This document shows positions 29,957-41,756 of a stretch of DNA of 64,000 bases, piece by piece. The stretch's first letter is position 1. Each line of letters begins with the position of its first letter. A program made the translations under genes and the position numbers. Under the pieces are notes generated by a model. That model made no database searches. It saw only the letters and a program-made list of their open reading frames with translations, and was not told the origin of the DNA. Source of the DNA: Bryoerythrophyllum caledonicum (taxonomy: Eukaryota; Streptophyta; Bryopsida; Pottiales; Pottiaceae); contig OZ020520.1 of assembly GCA_963971425.1 (NCBI GenBank), positions 6,676,553 through 6,740,552 on the forward strand, read 5' to 3'.

Positions 29957-32900
29957 AGTTAACCTAAAAATCCGGAAAAAAATTAAAAAATAATTAAGAA
30001 GTGACGATAGTTTGTGCTAGAATAAAACCTATAGTCGGTTTGTACGAATAAAGACGGATGAACCCAGCTGAAAGCCCTAATTGATCTTTAAGCTGCTAAA
30101 CTGACGGCCGGAGTAGTTATCGGAACTCCGGGAAAGTCTGTCATCTGGAGCTGTCACCATCGGCCGTATTTTTTCCAAAAACCCTGACGGCTAGCTACAA
30201 AAGGCTGTGATGCGAGGGAAAACTCTTTCTTTTTCTGTCTTCTTCGTGTGTTGCTCTTTTGCTGCCGTGCGCTCTCTCTCTCTCTCCCCTCCCATTCTCC
30301 TAACTGTTGGCTGTTAGGGTTTGTTAGCTTAGACGGTTAGAATGGACGTGTGTCCGTTAGGGAGGATTTTTGTCAGGACGGTGCGTGCAGGGACAACACA
30401 AAGAGAAGGTGAGGAAATAGGCAGCCCAAATGAAGACTGTCCCCATGGCTAAGAGGAAGAAAACAAACAGAGATGGTTGAGGGAAGCGAGACAAAGAGCC
30501 GGCCGCTGCGCTTCTATCCTTGACGAGGGTGCTGCCGGAAATCCCCACAAACCTGGATGAATACAACCTTCTGAAGGAGAATTTGAAGACCATGGGCTGC
30601 GACGGATTTCTTGACGTTGCTTGGGGCATCCGGGAGGAGGTATACGTCCGAGAGTTGATAGGCACTCCGGATCCCAAGTACGAAGGGTTGCTCCGGGCCC
30701 ATTTGGAACTCTGGGGAGTTCCGGAATGGATACAAGCGTACGGCTTCCGGGCTGGCCATACCAAGGTGATAGAACGGCGTGACGAGTTCTTGGTGGAGGA
30801 GTTTGAAGGGAAGGCCGACCCATAGGAGGCGTACAACTTTCAAGATTTGAAGCATTAGGACGCCAAGTTGGTGCTAGGGTTTCTAAACTCTATCTTCCAT
30901 CCGGAGAAGCCGAAGCGGCTGGTGTCAAAGTGGGCGTGCACTTTCCTCGGAGCACATTGAGGAAAGATACTAGTGGATTGGGGCACGCTCATGAGCCAGA
31001 TGATCAACCTGCTGGTGGCCAACCTCCAAAAGGTGAAGAAATGGGCAACCTCGTTGGCCTCCTATGTGGCCCACTTCTATTGCCACCATTAGCAACTCAC
31101 CCAGACGGAGCTGAGGTTGTATGACGAAGTCATTAGCCTCCAGAAGAATGGAGGTGAGGAGATTGAAAAAAAGTCCGGCGAGGCAGCTGAGACATGGCCA
31201 GAGCCTGCCAAAGCGGACACTCCGGAAGAAGACCGGAGGGCCCAGAAGAGGGCTCAAGACAAGGAGCGGGCACCGGAGCGTACGGACAACGGTAGTTTGT
31301 CCAGATCGTCCGGCGCAGACGAGTCCGGACCGTCCAAGGAAGCCAGCCGAAAGAAGAGGAAGCTTGACCCAGAAGACTCCAAGGGCCAGTTGAAAGAGAT
31401 TCATGACATCGTGCGTGGGCTAAGCTAGAGAGTGGCAACTCTCAAGGAGCTCAACTTCATCGTGACAACTACGGTGGAGCAGGTCTTCCGGAGTCTGGGT
31501 GTCGACAAGCTGGAAGACGCCATCCACCGGGTAGAGGATCTCTGGAGCAAGGAGATGTTCCTAAAGGCAGTGCACCTACAGGTCACCACCCTGTACAAAT
31601 CCAATACGGAGATGGAGAAGAAAGTAGTGCACTTCCGCCAGGAGACGGTACTAGTAGTGGTGGCCCGGAAACAGGCGGAGACAAGAGCCAACGCATCGGC
31701 AGCCGCCTTGACGGAGGTCCGGGAGGCTCTGACCTTTCCGGTGGACACGGTCAACCCGAGCAAGCTCTTTACCGAACTGGTGGAGAAGGAGAAAAAGGTG
31801 ACCGGGACCAACATCTTCCGGTTCCTCCTTGATCAGGCGGAGAAGATGGGCCAGACCTGGGAACAGATGAAGTAGCTGGTGAGCAACATCACTCTGGTGG
31901 AACCGGAAGACCAGGTGGCCCAAGTACCGGAAGATTTCATGACTCCAGACCAGACCACGACTCCTCCGGGACTGCCACAATCTGATTCGGTTCCAGCTCC
32001 GGGTACCTCAGCTAATCCAAAGGACCTCGATACTCTGCTAATCCAAAGGACCTCGATACTCTGCTAATCCAAAGGACCTCGATACTGCTTAGGAGGCACT
32101 TAGTTAGTACTTAGTAGTGAAGTTTTGGAAAAAACTCCTCATCTTGTTTTCTTGCGCTGAATATACTTCAGACTCCTTTTACTAGAATTGCTCCCTAGTC
32201 TCATGGGTGTGGAGTGTCATCGTTGTGACTAAACGGATCCATTCTTGTATGTATTGTTGTGTAAGTATTCTTCCGGAGTGGAGTGATAAACTGGTTGCTA
32301 GAGAGGGACCGGTCAGGACCCGTATTAAGAGATTGCCTGGGAGAGCTGGAGGGCTATTGCAGAGGTGTTCCTCGTGATCTCTAGGGTCCGGAAGTAGCCA
32401 GGAGGGGGAGAGATGAACTGCAGAGGTGAACTTGGTAATCTCTGGGACACAGAAGAATCCGTGTTAACCTGGATTTTGGTCAAGGCCAGAGATTTCCCCC
32501 AAGATAGGAAAAAGCCTGATGCGTAGGTCTAGACGGAGTACTCCTCGTAAATGGTAACATTTGCTCCGGAGAATCACAACGGTACTTATCGGAATGTCGT
32601 TGTAGTCCGGACTTGTCTTTGCGTGACCACGTCCGGAAGGCCATCCGGATGATGTGAGAGTACAAGTCCAGCAGCATCAATCAATCACAGGTTAGTAGAG
32701 TAGCAAGAGTGGTGTCCGGTCACTATAAGTTCCGGGGCAGTGGGTATCTAGCCACTTAAAGTCACAAGGCAGTGGGGAATTTGGCCACTTACACAAAACA
32801 TGATCAGTGGCCTTCCGGTCACTTGTTTAAACCTTCCGGAAGACTCTTTGAGGGGGACCAGAGAATAATCAAACTACCCGCCGCTTCACTGGAAACTAAT

Positions 32901-33129
32901 ACCGGCAATCATTGTACATACTTCGACTCCGGAAGGATCTGGCTCCAGAATACATGTGTGAATAGAATAGCTAACCCATGAACGATTGATTTGGTAACTT
33001 TTAGTTTTGTAGGATATTCAGAGAAGAACACTAGGTCTCTGTGGGAACGAAACCGGAGCGGTTACTTTAGATGCATTTAGTGACAATTGGGTGCATTTCG
33101 GAGGAATACAGACTCTACGAGCTGCAACA
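29937..33129 (+). mobile_element. Long LTR, family A/B, 5' LTR of element A
   Basis: Fossil LTR of about 3.2 kb starting TGTGGGAATCCGTTCCCACA (29937-29956) and ending GAGCTGCAACA (33129). It is homologous over most of its length to solo LTR B (33400-37291). It contains remnants of a long plus-strand frame (about 30440-31900, with segments such as LKTMGCDGFLDV and WACTFLGA) that is broken in several places. A primer-binding-site-like sequence follows directly at 33137. The family looks Ty3/gypsy-related by that site. Divergence from LTR B suggests considerable age. Confidence 0.75.
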
Positions 33130-33394
33130 CAATTTTTGGCGCCGTTGCTGGAGACCTAATCTTTTTTTTTCCCAGTATCCCTAAACACTAACCCTAGCGA
33201 TAGTATAATGGAATATTTATATTCCGGTTAAGAGTGGCTGTGAGACAACACCGTATGAGTCAAAGTGTACACCGGAGTGAAGGCAATTGAAGATTAGCCC
33301 GGAAGAAGACCACCGCCGGTCAATCCGGGGGCCGATCTCTTACTCCGCCAAGTTCACCGAGAAGAGACGTACCAGAGACCAGAGAACCTTCAAC
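33130..33394 (+). mobile_element. Internal region of element A with primer-binding site
   Basis: TGGCGCCGTTGCTGGAGACC at 33137-33156 directly follows the LTR end and matches the TGGCGCC primer-binding sites common in plant gypsy elements. The leader continues to 33394, where solo LTR B is inserted, and resumes at 37297. Confidence 0.7.
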
Positions 33395-33399
33395 CACCA

Positions 33400-36300
33400 T
33401 GTGGGGCTCCGTTTCCACATGGTGCCGGAAGTTAACTTTAAATCCGGTTAAAACAAAAAAATTAGTTAAGTAGTTATGATAGTTTCCACTAGGATTCATC
33501 CTATAGTCGTCAGAAAAGAATAATGATGGATGGACTGAGTTGCGAACCCTAATTAAGCCAAAACTTGTTAAAATCGGAGCCGGAGCGGTTACCGAATTTC
33601 CGGGGCAGGCAGTCATTCGGAACCATCAGCCGAAACCGTCGCCATCAACTGTCATCATGGCTCCGTACTAACTGCCGGACTACTTAAGGATGGGGTTCGG
33701 GGGGAGAACTCTTTCTTCTCCATTCCTTCTACGCGTGCAGGGTTTTCGTCTTCAGGCTTTCTTCCTCTCCCTCTTTCACTTCCTCGCTCCCGGTTTCTAA
33801 CCTCTGGCCGTTAGGGTTTGAAGCTTAGACGGTTAGAACAGACGTGTGTCCGTTAGGGAGTGCTTTTGTGAGGACGGTGCGTGCATGGACTACCTTGAGA
33901 GACAGTGAGGATTTAGGAAGCTCTCATGAAGTCTGTGCCGATGGCCAAGAAGAAGAGGACGGATAGAGATGGGCGCGGCAAAAGAGACGAAGAGCCGGCC
34001 GTGGGACTTCCCCCTTTGGCCCACGTCCTCCCGGACATCCCCGAGGACCTGGACGAATTTAACCTCCTGAAGTCGAGCCTGAAGACTATGGGGTGCGAGG
34101 GTTTGCTCGAAGTCCCCTGGGGTATGCGGGAGAAGGTCTACGTTCAGGAGCTTATCGGCACTCCGGACGAGAAGTACAAGGGGTTACTGAGAGCCCATCC
34201 GGAAAACTGGGGAGTTCCGGAATGGTCCCAGGCATACGACTTCCGGGGCGGACGCACCAAAGTGGTGGAACGACGAGACGAATTCCTGGTAGACGAATTC
34301 GCGAGTCCGGTGGACCCGAAGGAAGGCTACAACATGCAGGACCTTCGGCATCTGGATGCCCAGCTCGTGCTAGGGTTATTAAACCCTATCTTCCATCCGG
34401 AAAAGCCGAAGCGGGTGGTGGCGAAGTGGGCCTGCACCTTCCTCGGGGCACTCCGGAAGAAGATAGTAGTGAATTGGGGAACGCTCATGACGGACATGAT
34501 CAACCGTCTGGTAGCCAACCTCTAGAGGGTGAAGAAGACGGGAACCCCCTTGGCCTCCTATGTGGTGCATCTCTATGCGCACCACCAACAACTCATTGCG
34601 GCGGAAGTCTGGAAGTACGACATCGTCCTCAACTTCCAGAAGTACGGACGGGACGAGTCTGAAGAGGAAGAATCCGGAGAGGGGGAGCCAGTGTCGGAAG
34701 CAGCCACCACCAGCACTCCGGAGGGCCGGAAGGCCCCAAAGAGACCTCGGGGGAAGGAACCTGCGACGGAAAGTCCGGGCATCCGTAGCTCCTCTGCATC
34801 ATTCGGAGAAGACGAGTCTGGACCCTCAGAAGGGACCAGCCGGAAGAGGAGAAAGGTGGACCGGGACGACTCCAAGGGTCAGCTCAAGCTGATGGATGAG
34901 CTCACCCGCGACATTGGCTGGAGGGTTGGGCTCCTCAAGGAGACCAACTACATCATCACCAGCAGCGTGGAGCAAATCTTCCGGAGTCTGGGCGTCGAAC
35001 GGCTGGAGGACGCCATTAACAAGGTGGAGGAACTCCGGAGCCGGGAGGTGGGCACGTAGGCGCTGCACATCGAGATCGCTTCTCTGTACAAGCAAAAAAC
35101 GATATGGAGAAGAAGATGAAGCAGTACCTAGCGGAGGCAGCTGTGGCGGTGACGGCCCGGAAACTGGCCGAGGAAAAGGCCAACGCTTCCGCAGCGGCTT
35201 TACTGGAAGTCCGGGCCTTTCTGGACATTCCGGTCAACGTGGTCAACCGAAGCCGGCTCTTCACCGAGCTGGTGGAGAAGAAAGAGAAGGTCACCCGGGC
35301 CAACATCATCCGGTTCCTCCTTGACCAGGCTGACAAGATGGGAAGGACTTGGGAGCAGATGAAGGTGCTGGTCGACAATATTGTCGTCGAATTTCCGGAA
35401 GAACCAGCAGCACCTGGATCGGAAGGTACGCCGACCACAACTCGAACAGCAGCCACTCCAGAACCACCGACCAAGACCACCCCCGCGCCGGGAACCTCCG
35501 CGAATCCAGAGTCCCTGGACACTCCGCCACGGACACCGACGGAGGGGATCGTGCCCCCTAATCCGAGTACCAGCGAGATCCTGAAGACGCTTCCGGATCT
35601 CCTGTCGCCACCCACTATGTGGCTTCCAGATCCTCCGATAGAGGGCGGCCTCCCAGCTCCTCCAAGGTCTGTGTCACGGAGGTTAGCATCCGGAGCCAGG
35701 AGTCGGTCTGGAAGCTACAGGGACTTGGTACAGGAGACCGGGTCAGCTTCCGCGGCGGGTACCCCAGCATCCCTGCTTCCAGAAGGATTTCCAGCCCAGC
35801 CCCCTCCATCGCCGGACGCCAGTACTCCGCTAGTGGCTGTTCCCCCATCAGCCGGTCCGTCCAACAGGAAGACTAACGTTTCACTGCAGTTTCAAAGAAG
35901 GCAAAGGGTAAGACGCGCGTTCCGGTGGAGATCTCTCCATCCCGCCGGAGTGGTAGAAATAGGGGCCTAGGATCTTCCACTTAGGAATAGTTAGAACCTC
36001 TGTTCTATTCTTTCTTTTTCTCTGGATTAGAATCCGGATCCGCAGCGATTAACGATGGGGCCCCAAGTGTACCCGGCTGTTGACCGGAATCAAGTCAGTT
36101 TTTTTGTAGTTAGAATGGAAATTCCAGAAGCTGGAATTGTTCCGAGATTTTAGGATCTGAGATCCGATCTGGGACTTTTCCGGATTTCTCGGATCTTTTA
36201 GATAAGATCTAGCGGATTTCTCGTGGCATAGGTAGAAGGAAATCTGAATTAAGGGAATTGAGAGAGTACTTAGTAGGAGGTTTTTGGGAAAACCTGTATC

Positions 36301-37291
36301 TTGTTCATTTCACTCGGAAATATACGTTACCTTTTTCACTAGATTTGCTACCTTGTGTTATTATGGGACGTATAAATCCTGTGAGTGACGGATCCTTTCT
36401 TGAAGGTGTGGTTGTGTGAGGAATCCTTCCGGACTAGAGTAACTCACTTGTTTTGCCGGAGGGGGAAGTTATCGAGGGTAGTATCAGAAGATCGCCCGGG
36501 AGAGCTGGAGAGAACTATTGCAGAGGTGTTCCTGGTAGTCCCCAGGGTCCGGAAGTAGCCAGGAGGGGAAGAGATGAACTGTAGAGGTGTTCCTGGTAAT
36601 CTCTAGTTTGCGGAAGAAACCGTGTTAAACTGAATTCCGGTCAATATCGGAGTTCTCCCCTAAGATAGGAAAGAGCTTGATACCAATACCTAGATAAAAT
36701 AACCATGGCGAATCGCGAGTCTCTGATCCAGAAATTTACAATCATACCCCCTGGAATGCCGTTGTAGCCGGGTTAGTCTCTGTGTGAGCGCATCCGGAAG
36801 GCCTTCCGGATGTCGTGAGAGCCGAAGTCCGGTAGCAGCAATCGAATTACCAGTTAGCATAGTAGGGAGAGTGTTGTTCGGTCACTCTAAGTTCCGGACA
36901 GTGGGTGCCTAGCCACTTTAAGTCACAAGGCAGTGAGAAACCCAACCACTTACACAAAACATGGTCAGTGGACTTCGGCCACTCGTTTAAAAACTCCAGG
37001 AGACTCTCTGAGGAGGAATAGAGACTAATCAAACTACCCTCCTGATTTCCGGAACCTCTTCTCTGGAAACCATTGTATAAAATCTGGATCCAAAAGGATC
37101 AGGATCTAACCTAAGTAATAAAGGACTATAGCTAACTCGTAACCGAATTGCTTTGGTAAGATTAGTAATCCGGAGTATTGGAAGAAGATATTTAGGTCTC
37201 TGTGGGAACGAAACCGGAGCGGTTACTTTGGGAAGCTCTTAGTGACGATTTGGAGCAATCCGGAGGAATACTGTCTCTACGAACTGCAACA
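33400..37291 (+). mobile_element. Solo LTR B (family A/B) with CACCA target duplication
   Basis: Fossil solo LTR of about 3.9 kb, TGTGGGGCTCC to GAACTGCAACA, flanked by the 5-bp direct repeat CACCA at 33395-33399 and 37292-37296. It sits inside the internal region of element A. It contains a long plus-strand frame of an unrecognised protein (about 33926-35970) in which the N-terminal part (DLDEFNLLKSSLKTMGCEGL) is followed by a Glu/Ser-rich linker, helical segments and a Pro-rich tail. The frame is less broken than in LTR A, with a few interruptions. A TATA-like start region and a conserved 5' leader precede it. Confidence 0.82.
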
Positions 37292-37296
37292 CACCA

Positions 37297-37400
37297 CAAC
37301 TGCCGAAATGGCGCTGGCACGATCCACTTTTTGCTTGAAGTACCGGAAGTTCAAGGGAGACGGACGAGATGATGGAGGGTTACCAATCTGACGTCCTTAG
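37297..37400 (+). mobile_element. Continuation of element A internal region
   Basis: Sequence after the right-hand CACCA carries a gag-like start (KFKGDG motif near 37350). The element is lost after about 37400; no pol region or 3' LTR is present. Confidence 0.55.
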
Positions 37401-37559
37401 GGCTTTAAGAGCGTTATAGGACGTCCTATGACGAGGACTTCCTGACGTCACGTCGGACGCACCATTCGAGGGGGGATTAATCGCATTTACGGAAGGCCCT
37501 GGTAAGTATCTGGACTGTCGGATTTGACAAAGTGCCACGCGGCCAGTTCGCAGCCGTCA
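37401..37559. other. Unassigned spacer
   Basis: GC-intermediate DNA with repeated GACGTC motifs (GACGTCCT, TGACGTCACGTCGG). No frame was seen. Confidence 0.4.
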
Positions 37560-37798
37560 AATTGTAATAGGCCATCCGATTGAAAGCTGCCATCGGGGCG
37601 ATCGGACGACACCTCGGCCGTCTGCCTGATCGGATGGCCAGCGGACCGATCGGACGGCTGCGATTTGATCGCGCGACGCCGTCCGATCAGGCCGACGGCC
37701 GCCCGGCTGTCGGATCGGACGGCGGACTGATCGGACGGTCGATTGGAGGCCGGCTGTGGTGGCGGTCGGCCTCATGGCCGTCCGCCACCCTATAAAAG
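37560..37798 (+). promoter_or_regulatory. CGGACGGCC tract with TATA box
   Basis: 37560-37790 is dense in GATCGG, CGGACGG, GGCCGTCCGCC motifs on both strands. TATAAAAG at 37791-37798 is followed by CCGTCCGCC and a pyrimidine-rich leader. The layout matches the hAT promoters at 24844, 47742 and 61522, so this is probably the start of another element of the group. Confidence 0.6.
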
Positions 37799-38032
37799 GC
37801 CGTCCGCCCTACTCTCTCTCTCACTTTTTCCTTCCGCTCTCAAGAATATATTTTTGAGTGGATGCAGAGTGGCTTTGGCTTGCATTTTTCCATCCATTTC
37901 TGCTCATCTTTGGGAGGAAAAAAGTGATTCTCATTAGAGGGGGAGGTTTTGCCGTTTTTTGAAAAGTTTTTCTAAAAACTTGTTCTAAATTTTTTTTTTA
38001 AAAAAACTTCGAACGGCGGCGGTTTTAAGAAG

Positions 38033-38220
38033 ATGTCGAAGGACAAGAAGAAGTAGAAGGTTGCGGACTTCGGTCCAAAGCTTCATCCAATCCGCAACGT
38101 TCCATCTGAGGCTTGCAAGAATTTCCTTGTAGAACTGACTGTCAGATTCTATCAGTGTTGTTCGGCCGTCCGTCTGTCCGGTAGTGTACGTCCGTCTAGC
38201 TGTCCGCCCGGTAGGGGCTG
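38033..38220 (+). pseudogene. Possible gene start, early TAG
   Basis: The ATG at 38033 lies 242 bp after the TATA box and begins MSKDKKK, then TAG (38054-38056), then continues in frame as KVADFGPKLHPIRNVPSEA and on to about 38220. No domain is recognised. It may be the truncated first exon of a transposon gene. The support is position and open frame only. Confidence 0.3.
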
Positions 38221-38289
38221 TTGTCCGCCCGATAAGGGTCAACCCTAGTTTGACCACGAAGGCGATTGCGTGGCTGACACGTCGTCAAC

Positions 38290-38640
38290 AGGGTCACGCG
38301 CGTGCAGACATGGGGGCAGGCGCGTGAACGGGGCCGACGCGTACGGAGATGGGCTGGGCGCATACTAAAGGGGTCGGGCGCATACAAGGGAGGACCGAGC
38401 GCGTACCATGTTAGGCCGGGCGCGTACCGTGTGGGCCCGGGCGCATGTAGGGAGGATCGTGTGCATACCGCAAGTGGCCGGACGTGTGCGGTGAAGGGCC
38501 AGGGGCATACTTTGGGGGCTGGCGCGTTCGTGGAGGGGCTGCGCACGTTTGTGGGGGAGGATTGGGCACGTTCGGGGAGGGGGCTGGGCAGGGCGCGTGG
38601 CCTTTGGGGGCGCGTGCGTACGGGTATTGAATTCGGGGGT
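38290..38640. repeat. GC-rich minisatellite, minus orientation
   Basis: About 20-bp irregular units of the form GGGCGCGTACNNNNNGGGGC. It is the reverse complement of the CGCGCCCGGCC arrays at 40365, 41455, 47430 and 60830. Confidence 0.85.
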
Positions 38641-38818
38641 CACGCTCGCTCTTTGACTTCTTAACATGCATAAGCTTCATGTCGCAATGTGTATGAAAAA
38701 TGTACATCTTTAATTTATTATAAGATGGGCAAAAAGAGCCGTTACATCACAATGCTAGTACATATTGCAAAATGATCAACAATTAAAACCTTCACTATCA
38801 ATGCACTAAGTCAAATTT

Positions 38819-40330
38819 CTATATCTCATAGTAGAAGCAAGCGTCCAAAAATTCAAAGTTGAATGGTTTAGCCATTAGCTCGTCAACCANNNNNNNNNNN
38901 NNNNNNNNNNNNNNNNNNNNNNNNNNNNNNNNNNNNNNNNNNNNNNNNNNNNNNNNNNNNNNNNNNNNNNNNNNNNNNNNNNNNNNNNNNNNNNNNNNNN
39001 NNNNNNNNNNNNNNNNNNNNNNNNNNNNNNNNNNNNNNNNNNNNNNNNNNNNNNNNNNNNNNNNNNNNNNNNNNNNNNNNNNNNNNNNNTACCCAATGTC
39101 GTCTACAGCGTTGATTGTCAAGCTTTGTGCCGATCCGGAATCCATATTTTGATGGCTCTTCGTATAATACACGGCTCCCAATTCCCCAATCACAAACGCC
39201 TATGAAGATGGACCCTGGTTTCTCTGGAGGAAAGTGGAGAAGCACGTTTGTGGGAGCGATGTCATTGTGAATGACATTTGCCTTGTGGACTTGGGCCATG
39301 GTGTACGTCAAAGCCCAGGCAAGCCTTGCTCTATTCTTCCGGAAGGCCAAGATTTGTGTTGTATCCTCCGTCGAAATATATGGAGCTGAAAGGATTGAGT
39401 TGCTCGAAGCCGCCGGATTTGCCTTTGAATCAACGTTTTTATAATAGGCCCAGCTACCACCATTCCACGACAATGTGTACGCCTCCATATTCTTCGTATT
39501 TACCGCCCAAAACTTTATAACTCCTGGGTGTGCAATATGACATATCATGGCCTCATGAGACCGTTGTCTAAATTTCTCCTTCAGATGAGACGCCGTTGTC
39601 ATTTTCCCGGCAAACTCCATGTATGCCGAAATGGCTCGCACACCTACGATGCGGACATTCCGAACCTTTCCGTATCCACCAACGGCGTCATATCCGGAAA
39701 GTCCATAAACTCCGATATCTTCTGGAAGGAATTGCACGCTGTGCAACATATGCGCCTCCATGGCTGACTTCATCGCTTGTTCATTCCAAGGCATATCTCT
39801 CGTACGAGAGCTTGAAAACCTGCCGATGGTGGTATTCACACCTTCAAGGAACTTGCGAAGTTCCAAGTCTTGTGGCTGATGTTGGCCCCCGCGAGGTTTT
39901 TTCACCTTACAATCAAATACATGCGATGCATTACTCGTGCATTGAGTGATTACTCTCTCTTTGAATGAGGCATAGTGATACATGCCATATGCATCCTTGA
40001 ACGATTCAGAACTCTTGAGAGCGCGCTCGAATTTTGACTGGAGGTCGGCCTGTAGGTACATGATTCCTGGCTCTCCCTTTTCTAAATAAACTGGACGGAA
40101 TCGCACCACGTCAGTTCACACCATCGACGGTAATATTGTATTGCCACACCTCAAAGAAATGCGGTATACTCCTTTGGTGGATAACCGGCATCCTTCTCGT
40201 GCGCAGACATTTTTTGCTTCGCCCTCTTCGATGGTGCCTTCAGTGCATTGGAAGGATTGCGGCTCGACTCTGCAACGCTAGCAGGTGGAAGCTCCGCTGC
40301 ATTTGGAGCATCTAAATCAACATACGAAGG
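38819..40330 (-). pseudogene. Protein-kinase-like gene, frameshifted, split by gap
   Basis: The minus-strand frame from 40109 reads through a kinase fold: glycine loop GGYGKVRNVRI (about 39680), candidate beta-3 lysine FAGKM, helix-C Glu in SHEAM, HPGVIKFWAV, catalytic loop VIHNDIAPTNVLLHF (about 39265) and metal-binding CDWGIG (about 39190). HND replaces HRD and DWG replaces DFG. The gap removes the activation segment; VDELMAKPFNFEFLD after it gives a plausible C-terminus ending at TAG 38819. Upstream, 40330-40110 encodes ALKAPSKRAKQKMSAHEKD and FEVWQYNITVDGVN in other frames, separated by two one-base shifts, so the copy is damaged. It lies between two inverted GC arrays. The role and substrate are unknown. 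Confidence 0.65.
38890..39089. other. Assembly gap (200 N)
   Basis: Exactly 200 undetermined bases inside the kinase-like gene. The round number suggests a placeholder gap of unknown true length. Confidence 0.98.
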
Positions 40331-40364
40331 CCGCTTTATAGTGAAATGGAAAACCGTGGCCTCG

Positions 40365-40560
40365 CATGCGCGTCCGCATGCACCTGACTAAGACGCCACA
40401 CGCCCAACCCGTTCCCGCTCGCGCCCGGCCTTCCAGCAAACGTGCCCGGCCCTCTAGCGTACGTGCTCGGCCCTCCTGCAAACGCTCTCGACCCTCTAGC
40501 GAACGTGCCCGGCCCGTTTCCATATGCGCCCAACTCGTTCGCGCACGCGCCCGATGTGTC
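40365..40560. repeat. CGCGCCCGGCC minisatellite
   Basis: About ten units of roughly 20 bp based on GCGCCCGGCCCTCTAGCAAA. Homologous to the other GC arrays; orientation is opposite to the array at 38290. Confidence 0.88.
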
Positions 40561-40577
40561 TCCTAGGTGGTATCTAG

Positions 40578-41252
40578 ACACGTAGGTTTTGCGCAAAGTG
40601 TAGAGCACCATTTCATAAGCGCTTGTATGAATTGTTTGGCCTCACCACCTATAGGCCACCTAGTTGGAAGTTGAACCCGGAGACTGCACCTGGAGATGCC
40701 TATGCTCAAAAGTGGGGAGAAGATTTGGTGTGGAATTGGCATACAGGGTGCCACTAGCTACATAAGTCCAATGTAAGCTCGCAATTTGGTTGGAAAAATG
40801 ACCACGAAGAAATTGTACGATTGCGTAAGAAGCTCATATCGGGAACCACCGCGGACCATGATGGTAAACAAAACTTCTTCTACCAAGTCATGGGCGGATA
40901 TTGGGATGCTAGACGGAAGCTATTTCAATTCAGGCGACGTCCTGATGGGAAACTGTGGAATCACTAGGGACGTGTGGTGTCAGAATTGGGAGAGGCCACT
41001 GATCTTGACCTTTGCAATGCGTTGAAATATGAAGAATTGCAATGGAAGGAAACTTGGAAGGAGGAAGCTATTGACTTCCTTCTTGAAGAACATAGTCCGG
41101 CGACTATGAAGACTCTCAAAGCACTTCGGAACTCCGAAATGTTATGTGCTCTGGTAAACTTGGATGAGCCTCACCGGAGGACGCGAGCGGCTCGTAGATT
41201 GTTGGATGATGGGGCTGGAGGAAGTGGTGAACCATGTGGAGCTGATGCGTGA
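40578..41252 (+). pseudogene. Unknown gene family 1, copy 2 (two TAG codons)
   Basis: Open from 40578, just after an acceptor-like TATCTAG, to TGA at 41250-41252, apart from TAG at 40755-40757 and 40965-40967, both in frame. It begins RFCAKCRAPFHKRLYELFGL, where CAKC could be half of a metal site. It continues RPPSWKLNPETAPGDAYAQK and then the part shared with 24064-24702 (GWKNDHEEIVRLRKKL, KQNFFYQVMGGYWDARRKLF, SPATMKTLKALRNS). The 5' part is not seen in copy 1. It is flanked by GC minisatellites at 40365 and 41455. No function is assigned. Confidence 0.65.
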
Positions 41253-41454
41253 TGAAGTGGAGTATAGGCAAATAGAATGCAAGATGAAAGCATAGCATTT
41301 ATAACCATTTTGTATGCTGCGGCATTTGCATGTGCAATATAAATATAAGGACATCTTTAAAGCATTGACCCATTTCTTGCAGCTCCTTTGAAACATTGAA
41401 ATGATTTTGTAACATTTAAGATAATCCAATTTGCAAGAACTGAACTTTTCATGG

Positions 41455-41640
41455 TCCCTGTTCGCGCCCGCTCGACCTCAAAGCGCACGCGCCCGACCAC
41501 TGTTCGTGCGCGCCCGACCCCCATTCACGCGCACCCGGCCCTAAAGCGCGTGCGCCCGGCCTCAAAGCGCACGTGCCCGACCCCAAAGCGCATGCGTCGG
41601 ATCCCATTCCCATGCGCTTTGGCCTGCAACTACCACGTGG
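41455..41640. repeat. CGCGCCCGACC minisatellite
   Basis: Units of about 20-22 bp such as CACGCGCACCCGGCCCTAAAG. Upstream of the coiled-coil gene. Confidence 0.85.
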
Positions 41641-41756
41641 CGGCTGCTCGCTAAGCACTATTGAGAAGTGGGTCTCGGTGTCTATTGACACCCTTTTACT
41701 CCTGGTGTCTATTGATACCCTTTTACTCCCGACACCCCTTCACGCTAGTTTCAAGC

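Noticed and set aside
38290-38707. Open frames in the GC-rich minisatellites (also 40366-40611, 41449-41691, 47495-47775, 60964-61252)
   Set aside because: Arg/Ala/Pro/Gly repeats on both strands follow from the 20-bp repeat itself and not from coding.
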